16,046 nt of DNA from Deltaproteobacteria bacterium CG_4_8_14_3_um_filter_43_13 (GTDB lineage Bacteria > Desulfobacterota > UBA8473). Position numbers and translations under genes: made by a program. The notes below the pieces were generated by a model. The model worked only from the letters and a program-made list of their open reading frames with translations, was not told where the DNA came from and ran no database searches. The stretch lies in assembly GCA_002782605.1 (NCBI GenBank), contig PFIF01000006.1, positions 1 through 16,046 on the forward strand, written 5' to 3'. Shown here piece after piece: positions 6,319 through 13,256 of this stretch; position 1 is the first letter of the stretch; each line of letters starts with the position of its first letter.

Positions 6319-6383
6319 AACATTTAATTATGACCGCTTTTAAAAATTTTGATATTGTGATACAGTTACCTTAACATTAATGG

Positions 6384-6532
6384 CTTCGTAAAAAGTCAAA
6401 AAACTGCCCTCTCCCTTGATGGGAGAGGGCAGGGGTGAGGGCGAAAATAACTCTATTTCAAGCAGTTATATCCCCCTCCCCTTTATCCCCTCCCACCAGG
6501 GGAGGGGAGATATGACTTTTTACAAGTTCATC
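6384..6532. mobile_element. 149-bp MITE-like element with 11-bp inverted repeats and 11-bp target duplication
   Basis: GTAAAAAGTCA (6388-6398) and its exact inverse TGACTTTTTAC (6513-6523) lie near the ends. Just outside, AACATTAATGG occurs as an exact direct repeat at 6373-6383 and 6533-6543, consistent with target duplication. The interior holds two strong hairpins: 6406-6415 with 6421-6430 (10 bp, loop TTGAT) and 6486-6494 with 6500-6508 (9 bp). There is no credible gene inside. The right-hand copy of the duplication supplies the first bases of the GGAGG ribosome binding site of the antitoxin gene, so the insertion abuts the toxin-antitoxin unit and may influence its expression. Confidence 0.75.
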
Positions 6533-6554
6533 AACATTAATGGAGGTAAAAAAC

Positions 6555-6743
6555 ATGCTTGGGGTAAAACAGGAAGTCATAAAATTGGTCCAATCTCTTC
6601 CAGATGAAGTAACTGTTGATGACATAATGGCGGTATTGTATTTTAAATTGCAGGTTGATGCTGGATTAAAGGAGCTTGATGAGGGGAAGGGTATCCCGCA
6701 TCAAGAAGTTGAAAGCCGGATGTCAAAATGGCTCTCAAGATAA
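6555..6743 (+). CDS. antitoxin of a RelE/ParE-type module
   Basis: A small acidic protein of 62 residues that precedes and overlaps a RelE/ParE-type toxin by 16 bases, the usual order for type II antitoxins. It has a predicted helical N-terminal half (VKQEVIKLVQSLPDEVTVDD) and a C-terminal EGKGIPHQEVESRMSKWL segment. This tail (EGKG-IPHEEV-KWL) recurs in small antitoxins paired with RelE/ParE toxins. The ATG at 6555 has GGAGG (6542-6546) 8 bases upstream; the in-frame ATG at 6540 has none. It should bind the toxin through its C-terminal part and may repress the operon, though no clear DNA-binding motif or operator is visible to me. Confidence 0.75.
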   Translation: MLGVKQEVIKLVQSLPDEVTVDDIMAVLYFKLQVDAGLKELDEGKGIPHQEVESRMSKWLSR

Positions 6744-7021
6744 AATGGTCTCCAAGGGCAGTTTCTAACCTGGAAGAAATCTGTAGTTATATTGCTAAAG
6801 ATTCTGAATACTACGCCATCCTTTTTGCCAAAAAAGTAATCAAAATAGTTAAAGCTATCCCTCAATTTCCCAAATCAGGCAGAATAGTTCCGGAATATGG
6901 ATATGAGAACATAAGAGAAAAGATTTACGGAAACTACAGGATTATCTATCGTCTCAAAGACGAACTCATCGAAATTGTTGCCATCAGTCATGGCGCAAAA
7001 CCTTTAAATAGTATAAAGTAG
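6728..7021 (+). CDS. RelE/ParE family toxin
   Basis: A 97-residue basic protein with the RelE/ParE fold pattern: KIKWSPRAVSNLEEICSYIA at the N-terminus (strand then helix pair), a middle PQFPKSGRIVPEYG turn, and the C-terminal strands NIREKIYGNYRIIYRL and IEIVAISHGAKPL. RelE-type members cut ribosome-bound mRNA and ParE-type members poison gyrase; sequence alone does not decide between them here. The gene overlaps the antitoxin by 16 bases and ends 16 bases before mod, so it may be cotranscribed with the restriction operon and help keep the island. Arg and Tyr residues near the C-terminal strands (R70, Y71, Y75) are candidates for catalytic contacts in a RelE-like nuclease. Confidence 0.85.
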   Translation: MALKIKWSPRAVSNLEEICSYIAKDSEYYAILFAKKVIKIVKAIPQFPKSGRIVPEYGYENIREKIYGNYRIIYRLKDELIEIVAISHGAKPLNSIK

Positions 7022-7037
7022 GCGGCCATAACTTCAA

Positions 7038-9056
7038 ATGGACGGGAAATCATTGAACATAACGGAAGAAAGGCTGAACAGACTTAAAGAAATCATCCCC
7101 GAAGCTTTCACAGAAAATAAAATCGACTGGGAAAAACTGAAAGCCGCTCTGGGCGATGACATTGAATTTAAAAACGAACGGTATGTGCTGAACTGGGCAG
7201 GAAAATCCGATGCATTCAGGGCTCTCCAATCCGCTTCCACAGCCACCCTTGTTCCATGCAGAGAAGAATCCGTCAATTTCGATAAAACGGAAAACATATT
7301 TATTGAAGGCGAAAACCTTGAAGTCTTAAAGGTTCTGCAGAAATCCTATTTCGGCAAGATCAAGATGATATACATTGACCCGCCGTACAATACCGGCAAT
7401 GACAATTTTATTTATCCCGATAAGTTTGCCGAATCCAGGGAAGAGTATTTAAACAGAATCGGCGACAAAGACGAAACCGGATTTATGACTCGTGAAGGGC
7501 TCTTCCGAAAGAACAGCAAAGACAGCGGCCATTATCACAGTAACTGGCTTTCTATGATGTACCCACGGTTGTTTCTGGCAAGAAACTTACTGCGGGATGA
7601 CGGAGTTATTTTTGTAAGTATTGATGATAACGAGGTGCATAATTTACGGCTTTTGATGAATGAGGTGTTTGGGGAGGAGAATTTTGTAGACACAATTTGC
7701 TGGAAGAAAAAATACGGTGGTGGAGCAAAAGAAAAATATTTAGTTTCTGTTCATGAATACATAGTAGTATATGCTAAAACCAAGATTGACTTACCAGAAA
7801 TAATGATTGAATTTGAGGAGGAAAAAGCAAGACGTTTTTATAAATATAAAGATGAAAAGTTTGAAACACTTGGTTATTACAGGACACACCCTTTAGAAGC
7901 AGTAAAGAGCTTTGATATAAGAGAAAATTTGAGATTCCCTGTAGTCGCTCCAGATGGTACAGAAGTATATCCTAAGAGACAATGGAGGTGGAGTAAACAG
8001 AGATTTGAAGAAGCTTTGCTGAAAGATGAAGTAATTTTTAGTAAAAATAAAGATGGTGAGTGGGTACTTTCTTCCAAACAATATCTTAATGAGGAAAATG
8101 GGGAGCAACGCAAGACTAAAGCTCAATCATTAATAGATGATATTTTTACTCAAGAAGGAACAAAAGAAGTAGTTGATACTTTTGGAGATGCTAAAATATT
8201 TCCTTTTCCTAAACCGAATAGGCTTGTTAAAAAACTTATTGAAATTGGTGGACTTTATAATAACGACATCATCCTCGATTTCTTCTCCGGCTCAGCCACA
8301 ACCGCCCACTCCGTCTTAGCCCTTAACAAAGAAGACCTGTCTGCGAGCAACGCACAGGCAGGTGGCGGCAACCGTAAATTCATCATGGTTCAGCTCCCCG
8401 AAAAATGCGATGAAAATTCAGAGGCTTATAAAGCGGGTTATAAAACAATTGCGGAAATTGGAAAAGAGCGCATCCGGCGGGTCATTGAACATTTAACATT
8501 GAACATTGAACATGGATCAAAAAACAAAAAGGAGGACATGGGGCAAGGAATATTGAACATTAACCATTTAACAGATAAGAAAAAAGACAAGACAGAGCAG
8601 GCATCACTATTCGGCAGTAAAGATTCTATGATAAATGAAAAATGTTCAATGATAAATGAAAACCTTGGTTTCAAGGTTTTCAAGCTTCAGGAATCCAATT
8701 TCAAAATCTGGCATTCGAAATTAGAAACCGAAGAACAGCTTGTCGAGCAGCTTAAGCTACATCTTGAGCCTCTGGACGAGCACGCAAAAACAGAAGATTT
8801 TCTTTATGAACTCCTTCTGAAATCCGGTGTTCCGCTTACCGCAAAGATTGAAGAGAAGAACGGTTATATACTCGTGAATGATAACGAAATAGCTTTGATG
8901 CTCGAAAAGGTGGACGATAAAATCATTAATAAAGTCATTGCCATGAAACCCAGTAAAGTTATTACACTCGACAGGCTGTTCAAAAACAATGACCAGTTAA
9001 AAACCAATACCGCATTGCAGATGAAGGATGCGGGAATAGAGTTTAAGGTCATTTAG
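7038..9056 (+). CDS. mod: type III restriction-modification system, DNA adenine methyltransferase (Mod)
   Basis: The modification and sequence-recognition subunit: it transfers methyl from S-adenosylmethionine to N6 of adenine on one strand of a non-palindromic site, and complexes with Res. The beta-class motif order is clear, with the catalytic DPPYNTG (114-120) first and the cofactor-binding FFSGSATTAHSV (415-426) later. The segment between them (about 210-400) is the target recognition domain. That segment (about 7650-8260) looks more AT-rich and has different codon choice from the flanks, as if exchanged. Two in-frame repeat insertions are visible: LSASNAQAGG near 435-444, from a GC-rich palindrome, and a linker at 482-542 built from the ACATTGAACATT-type repeats. 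The C-terminal FKVFKLQESNFKIW part is normal for Mod. At 672 residues it looks intact. The start at 7038 lacks a good ribosome binding site, so translation may be coupled to the toxin gene 16 bases before it. Confidence 0.93.
   Translation: MDGKSLNITEERLNRLKEIIPEAFTENKIDWEKLKAALGDDIEFKNERYVLNWAGKSDAFRALQSASTATLVPCREESVNFDKTENIFIEGENLEVLKVLQKSYFGKIKMIYIDPPYNTGNDNFIYPDKFAESREEYLNRIGDKDETGFMTREGLFRKNSKDSGHYHSNWLSMMYPRLFLARNLLRDDGVIFVSIDDNEVHNLRLLMNEVFGEENFVDTICWKKKYGGGAKEKYLVSVHEYIVVYAKTKIDLPEIMIEFEEEKARRFYKYKDEKFETLGYYRTHPLEAVKSFDIRENLRFPVVAPDGTEVYPKRQWRWSKQRFEEALLKDEVIFSKNKDGEWVLSSKQYLNEENGEQRKTKAQSLIDDIFTQEGTKEVVDTFGDAKIFPFPKPNRLVKKLIEIGGLYNNDIILDFFSGSATTAHSVLALNKEDLSASNAQAGGGNRKFIMVQLPEKCDENSEAYKAGYKTIAEIGKERIRRVIEHLTLNIEHGSKNKKEDMGQGILNINHLTDKKKDKTEQASLFGSKDSMINEKCSMINENLGFKVFKLQESNFKIWHSKLETEEQLVEQLKLHLEPLDEHAKTEDFLYELLLKSGVPLTAKIEEKNGYILVNDNEIALMLEKVDDKIINKVIAMKPSKVITLDRLFKNNDQLKTNTALQMKDAGIEFKVI
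8336..8365. repeat. GC-rich palindromic repeat, short in-frame copy inside mod
   Basis: CCTGTCTGCG (8336-8345), a 5-base core and CGCACAGGCAGGTGG (8351-8365) share both ends with the longer palindrome at 15904-15963 after res (CCTGTCTGCG ... CGCACAGGCAGGCGG). In mod it encodes an extra LSASNAQAGG-like stretch between the usual LNKED and GGNRKF segments without breaking the frame. Confidence 0.65.
8483..8515 (+). repeat. left arm of the ACATTGAACATT repeat array inside mod
   Basis: Near-tandem units of CATTGAACATTTAAC and ACATTGAACATGG. CATTGAACATTTAAC (8483-8497) matches CATTGAACATTTAGC at 9085-9099 in 14 of 15 bases, in the same orientation. A further partial unit lies at 8551-8572. It is translated in frame as part of the Mod linker. 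Confidence 0.7.
8627..8658 (+). repeat. right arm of the repeat array inside mod
   Basis: AAATGTTCAATGATAAATG (8640-8658) is the exact reverse complement of 9078-9096. The 31 bases from 8628 match 9466-9496 at 29 positions. It encodes MINEKCSMIN here, nearly the same peptide as the N-terminus of the PHP-ATPase (MINDKCSMIN). Confidence 0.8.
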
Positions 9057-9118
9057 CATTTAGCATTGAACAGGGAACATTTATCATTGAACATTTAGCA
9101 GGGAACATGGAACATGCT
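9051..9118 (+). repeat. left repeat array before the four-helix-bundle gene
   Basis: A run of degenerate units (ATTTAGC, CATTGAAC, GGGAACAT, CATTTATC) that contains the mod stop codon (9054-9056) and the start codon of the next gene (9114). Positions 9078-9096 are an 18 of 19 inverted match to 9478-9496 beyond that gene and a perfect inverted match to 8640-8658 in mod. Confidence 0.8.
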
Positions 9119-9476
9119 GGAAAAAGAAAATATTACCTATAAAAAAGCATATAGATTTGCGATAGAGATCGTTGAGTTGTATAAAGACTTGATTCAGAGA
9201 AATGAATATGTTTTATCAAAACAGCTTTTAAGGAGCGGCACATCAATTGGCGCTAATGTTGCTGAAGCTAATGGCGGCATATCAAATGCCGATTTTTCCG
9301 CCAAAATATCAATCGGCTATAAAGAAGCTCTTGAAACCAAATACTGGCTTTCTCTGCTAAAGGATACAGGTTATATAAATCAGGGCAGTTATAACAGTCT
9401 ATTTGGGAAAGCCGATGAATTGTGTAAAATATTATTTTCAATCCTTAAGAAGACAAGGATAAACAATGATAAATGA
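9114..9476 (+). CDS. four-helix-bundle protein, S23 / Avd-like family
   Basis: A 120-residue, largely helical protein of the family first found as open frames in 23S rRNA intervening sequences (S23) and related to the accessory protein Avd of diversity-generating retroelements. Signature segments are YRFAIEIVELYKDL, LSKQLLRSGTSIGANVAEANGG and FSAKISIGYKEALETKYWLSLL. Members form barrel-like pentamers and are thought to bind nucleic acid, but the cellular role is unknown. There is no rRNA or reverse transcriptase here. The gene lies between mod and the PHP-ATPase and is bracketed by inverted repeat arrays (9051-9118 and 9464-9497), as if it travelled as a cassette. The start at 9114 has only a weak AGGGA 9-10 bases upstream. 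Its stop overlaps the next gene's start by 11 bases. Confidence 0.85.
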   Translation: MLEKENITYKKAYRFAIEIVELYKDLIQRNEYVLSKQLLRSGTSIGANVAEANGGISNADFSAKISIGYKEALETKYWLSLLKDTGYINQGSYNSLFGKADELCKILFSILKKTRINNDK

Positions 9477-9497
9477 TAAATGCTCAATGATAAATGT
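9464..9497 (-). repeat. right repeat array after the four-helix-bundle gene
   Basis: Units of AATGATAAATG and GCTCAATGATAAATG, inverted relative to the array at 9051-9118 (18 of 19 bases with 9078-9096). The array contains the stop codon of the four-helix gene and the start codons of the PHP-ATPase gene. Confidence 0.8.
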
Positions 9498-12075
9498 ATT
9501 TAAAAATGGCTCTGTCTGGCTAAAGGCTGATTTTCACCTTCATACAAAGGCGGATAAAGAATTCAAGTATAATGGTGATGAAAATTATTTTGTAAGGGAT
9601 TACGTTGAGCAACTAAAAAAAGTTGACATAGTGACCGGCATAATCACAAATCACAACAAGTTTGATAAAGATGAATTTGTTGAATTGAAAAGAAATGCCT
9701 TGAAGCATAATATTTGGCTGGTTCCAGGAGTAGAATTCTCATTAAAGGAAGGGTTTCATATATTGATAGCTTTTGAAGAGAAATGGTATCAAGGCCATGA
9801 AAGCAATATTCAAAACTTCATATCAAGCGCTTTTTATGGAATAAGTAATTATGATTCCCCGCCATATCCGAACTCAAATTCTACATTGAAAGACACTGTT
9901 GAAGCATTAGACAAGATTGGATACGATTACTTTATAGCCCTGGCACATCCCGATGCGGATAATGGACTTTTTAAGGTATTAACCGGGCGCACGCTTGAAG
10001 CTTTTATAAAAGAAGATTCTTTCAAAAAGATAATAGCAATTCAAAAAAGCGGAAACAAAGATAATTATGAACACATTTGTAACTTAACAAATAGGCGAAT
10101 TGCGTGTGTTGAGGGTACAGACAATGCCGGAGAGGGAATTAATTCGATTGGCAAAGGAAGGATTACTTATATAAAATTAGGTGATTTTAATTTTGAAGCT
10201 CTGAAATATGCCCTCATTGATAATGATAACCGTATTAGGCCAAAAGAAAAACCTGAAATAAACAATGCCTTTATTAAGTGTATCTCATTTGAAGGCGGTC
10301 TGCTGGACGGTAAGGAAATTCATTTTTCATCGGAACTGAATAATTTTATCGGCATCAGAGGAAGCGGAAAATCTTCAATTATTGAAATAGTGCGATATAC
10401 ACTTGGAATAACTCTAGGTCGGCAAGCAAGCGACAGGGAGTATAAAAACGACCTTATAGAATATGTTCTTAAAAGCGGTGGCAAAGTCATCACTACTGTC
10501 GTTAATGAGCACAAGATGGAACACCGGATTGAAAAAATATACGGGCAGAAAGAAGATATTTACGACCGAAGAGGCATCAGGGTCGAAGCATCCATAGATA
10601 CAGTATTTAAAACCCCTGTTTACTTTGGGCAGAAAGATTTGTCAAATAAACACATTGATTTTGAAGCAGACCTTGTTAAGAAACTTATTGGAAATAAACT
10701 TGAAAGTATAAAATCAGAAATAGCGAAGAAAATTGTGGCAATCGAGGACACGATAATCGCTTCAAAGAAACTGGACAATCTCGATGAACTAAAAAAGGAA
10801 ATTGCCGGCAGCATCAAAGACGCTGAATACAAGCTTAAATTATACAAAGAAAAAGGCGTGGAAGATAAGCTACGACAACAGAGTAGATTTGATTCCGATG
10901 TAAGACTCTTTAACGAGTCATTAAATGAAGTATCAAAACTTAAAGACGAACTTGAAGCCGTTATAAACAACTTTCTACCATTTTTTAATCAGACAACATT
11001 TAACTCTGAAGAAAATAAAGACATATTTCTTGAAGCGGAGAAGATATTTAAACAACTCGCAATTGAATTTAATAAATTAAGCGACATAAAAACCGAAACG
11101 GAAAAACATGAAGCAGCCTTTAAAGAACTTTATAAAAAACTACAGGAAAAAAAGGAAAGTCTTAAAGAGGAATTCGCGAAAATAAAAAGGGAAATAGCCC
11201 TTCCGAATCTTAACCCGGATGAATTCCTTAAACTGAATCGGCAGATTGAAACCTCCAAATTGAAGCTGGTTGAAATCGAAAAATCAGAAAAGAAGAAAAT
11301 TGAATATCAAACATCACTAAACAATAAAGTTTCAGAGCTGAATAACTTATGGCATGAAGAGTATAAAATTCTTGGAAAAGAGGTAAGTAGAATAGATGAA
11401 TACGAAAATTCTCTTTCAATTTCCGTTGAATATAAAGGCCGAAAAGATAATTTTGACGCAAAACTTAAGGAAATATTTAAGGGTACGGGAATAAGAGGGG
11501 CAACTTATGATAGTATCACATCACAATATAAAGATTTTATTGAAATATATAGGGATATTGAAAATTTGAATTCCTCATTGAATATCAGTGAAAACCTGTT
11601 AGCCGAGTATAAAAAACGATTTTACGAAAATCTTTTCGATTTATTGACATTCCGTGTCGAAGACAAATTTACTATTAAATATAATGACAAACCTCTAAAA
11701 GACCATTCTCTCGGGCAGCGGGCTACAGCCTTGATACTATTTCTTCTTGCGCAAAAAGAGACTGATGTTTTGATTATTGATCAGCCTGAAGATGACCTTG
11801 ATAACCAGACGATTTACGAAGATGTAATTAAAGCGATTAAAGTTTTAAAAGGTAAAATGCAGTTTATATTTGCCACGCACAACGCCAATATTCCGGTACT
11901 GGGCGACAGCGAAAAAATAATTTCCTGCAAGTATTCGGAATCGAAAATAGAGGTTCATGGAGGCACAATAGACAGTCATGACACACAAAAACAGATCGTA
12001 ACTATCATGGAGGGCGGGGAAGAAGCCTTTAATAGAAGAAAAAATATTTATGAATTATGGAGTCTAAAAAAATGA
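9466..12075 (+). CDS. PHP-domain phosphoesterase fused to SMC/ABC-like ATPase (TrlF family AAA-like ATPase)
   Basis: An 869-residue two-part protein. Residues about 18-275 form a PHP metal-dependent hydrolase: DFHLHT (22-27; H24, H26), TNHN (H63), GVEFS (E90), AHPD (H161-D163) and EGTD (D219). Residues about 280-869 form a Rad50/SMC-like ATPase: Walker A GIRGSGKSS (296-304), a long charged coiled-coil middle (about 400-710), the signature-like SLGQR (748-752), Walker B DVLIIDQPEDDLD (767-779) and the switch FATHN (H805). All key residues seem present, so ATP-gated nuclease or phosphoesterase action is likely. Relatives named TrlF occur in defence islands; its position between mod and res supports a defence role here, but the target is unknown. 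The ATG at 9466 (AAGG 6 bases upstream) starts inside a repeat array; M8 (9487) is an alternative. The stop overlaps the next start in an ATGA. Confidence 0.88.
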   Translation: MINDKCSMINVFKNGSVWLKADFHLHTKADKEFKYNGDENYFVRDYVEQLKKVDIVTGIITNHNKFDKDEFVELKRNALKHNIWLVPGVEFSLKEGFHILIAFEEKWYQGHESNIQNFISSAFYGISNYDSPPYPNSNSTLKDTVEALDKIGYDYFIALAHPDADNGLFKVLTGRTLEAFIKEDSFKKIIAIQKSGNKDNYEHICNLTNRRIACVEGTDNAGEGINSIGKGRITYIKLGDFNFEALKYALIDNDNRIRPKEKPEINNAFIKCISFEGGLLDGKEIHFSSELNNFIGIRGSGKSSIIEIVRYTLGITLGRQASDREYKNDLIEYVLKSGGKVITTVVNEHKMEHRIEKIYGQKEDIYDRRGIRVEASIDTVFKTPVYFGQKDLSNKHIDFEADLVKKLIGNKLESIKSEIAKKIVAIEDTIIASKKLDNLDELKKEIAGSIKDAEYKLKLYKEKGVEDKLRQQSRFDSDVRLFNESLNEVSKLKDELEAVINNFLPFFNQTTFNSEENKDIFLEAEKIFKQLAIEFNKLSDIKTETEKHEAAFKELYKKLQEKKESLKEEFAKIKREIALPNLNPDEFLKLNRQIETSKLKLVEIEKSEKKKIEYQTSLNNKVSELNNLWHEEYKILGKEVSRIDEYENSLSISVEYKGRKDNFDAKLKEIFKGTGIRGATYDSITSQYKDFIEIYRDIENLNSSLNISENLLAEYKKRFYENLFDLLTFRVEDKFTIKYNDKPLKDHSLGQRATALILFLLAQKETDVLIIDQPEDDLDNQTIYEDVIKAIKVLKGKMQFIFATHNANIPVLGDSEKIISCKYSESKIEVHGGTIDSHDTQKQIVTIMEGGEEAFNRRKNIYELWSLKK

Positions 12076-13256
12076 ACGCTATTGAACTGCTCGATATAAT
12101 AAACACGGGTGAGACAAGCCGGGTGCAGTTTAAAGAAAAAATTACTTCGCCAGATGCTTTGGCTGCGGAAATGGTAGCGATGTCCAACTCTCTTGGAGGT
12201 ATGATATTGGTCGGGGTGAAAGATAAAACCGGTGAAATTGTAGGATTGAGTAATGCTGAACTGCAGAAATATAATCAGCAAACACCATCGAACATCGGGA
12301 ATATTGCAACTGATAAAGTAAAACCTAATATTTATGTGACAACAGAAGTCGTTTCTCTTGATAATAGAGGTTCAAAAAGGATTTTAATTATCTACATAAG
12401 GGAAGGGATAAACAAACCTTATAAAGATAATAATCTGGCTGTTTGGGTAAAGCAGGGTCCCGACAAAAGACGCGTTTCTGATAATGCGGAAATACTTCGT
12501 CTGTTTCAGAGCAGCGCTAATTTATCGGCAGACGAAATGGAAGTTTATGGAACTTCTTTGGATGATGTCAATCAAGATAAGTTTGAACAATATTTTAAAA
12601 AAGAGTTCCAAAAAACAATTGAAGAAGAAAACTTAAATTTTGAGCAGGCTCTTAAAAGAAAAAAAGTGGTACGAAATGGAAAGTTGACTTTGGCTGGGTT
12701 ATTGTTTTTTGGGAAAGAACCACAGAATTATAAACCTGCCTTCTGCATTAAAGCAGTATCTTTTTGGGGAACCAGCATCGGAGGAAACGAATATAGAGAC
12801 AGTCGAGATATAATAGGAACAATACCGGATATGTTTTATGAAGGAATAAGATTTTTTGAGGTAAATTTAAAACATACCCAACAGGGTCAAAACTTTAATT
12901 CACCAGGCATATTGGAAATTTCAAAAGTAGCCCTTGAAGAACTATTACAAAACGCACTCCTGCACCGGGATTATTTTAAAAACTCTCCGGTACGTTTAAT
13001 GATATTTGATAACAGAGTTGAAATTATAAGCCCCGGAAAACTGCCTAATAATCTAACGGTTGAAGAAATTAAATATGGTAATCCAGTTATCAGAAATAAT
13101 CAGTTAGTTAATTATGGCATACACGTTTTACCATATAAAGGGCTTGGCTCCGGTATCAAACGGGCACTGGAATCGCAACCTGATATTCAGTTTTTTAATG
13201 ACATTGACGGTGAACAATTTATCGTTACAATACCAAGGCCGGAGACAAATAATTGA
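12072..13256 (+). CDS. AlbA_2 (Schlafen-type) domain plus HATPase_c_4 ATP-binding protein
   Basis: A 394-residue protein with an N-terminal AlbA_2 (divergent AAA_4/Schlafen-like) domain at about 1-125, seen as GETSRVQFKE (13-22), AAEMVAMSNSLGGMILVGVKD and IYIREGINKPYKDNNLAVWVKQG. A C-terminal GHKL-type ATP-binding domain shows LEELLQNALLHRDY (N294, H298-Y301), ISPGKLPNN and GLGSGIKRAL (357-366). Relatives are annotated as putative DNA-binding or transcriptional regulators, and some belong to phage-defence loci. The start at 12072 gives a classic ATGA overlap with the PHP-ATPase stop and has GGAG (12059-12062) 9 bases upstream. The ATG at 12057 adds five residues but has no ribosome binding site. 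Its stop overlaps the res start in TTGA, so it is firmly part of the operon. It may regulate the operon or act as an ATP-dependent nucleic-acid effector; I cannot tell which. Confidence 0.82.
   Translation: MNAIELLDIINTGETSRVQFKEKITSPDALAAEMVAMSNSLGGMILVGVKDKTGEIVGLSNAELQKYNQQTPSNIGNIATDKVKPNIYVTTEVVSLDNRGSKRILIIYIREGINKPYKDNNLAVWVKQGPDKRRVSDNAEILRLFQSSANLSADEMEVYGTSLDDVNQDKFEQYFKKEFQKTIEEENLNFEQALKRKKVVRNGKLTLAGLLFFGKEPQNYKPAFCIKAVSFWGTSIGGNEYRDSRDIIGTIPDMFYEGIRFFEVNLKHTQQGQNFNSPGILEISKVALEELLQNALLHRDYFKNSPVRLMIFDNRVEIISPGKLPNNLTVEEIKYGNPVIRNNQLVNYGIHVLPYKGLGSGIKRALESQPDIQFFNDIDGEQFIVTIPRPETNN

Noticed and set aside
6416..6607. 63-codon open frame across the MITE-like element
   Set aside because: It is built from C/G-rich hairpin sequence, has no ribosome binding site and is in a different frame from the real antitoxin gene.
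9114..9476. 23S rRNA intervening sequence or diversity-generating retroelement
   Set aside because: No rRNA sequence, reverse transcriptase or template/variable repeat pair is present, only the related four-helix protein.
8483..9497. CRISPR array
   Set aside because: The repeats are short, degenerate, partly inverted and lack regular unique spacers, and no cas genes are present.
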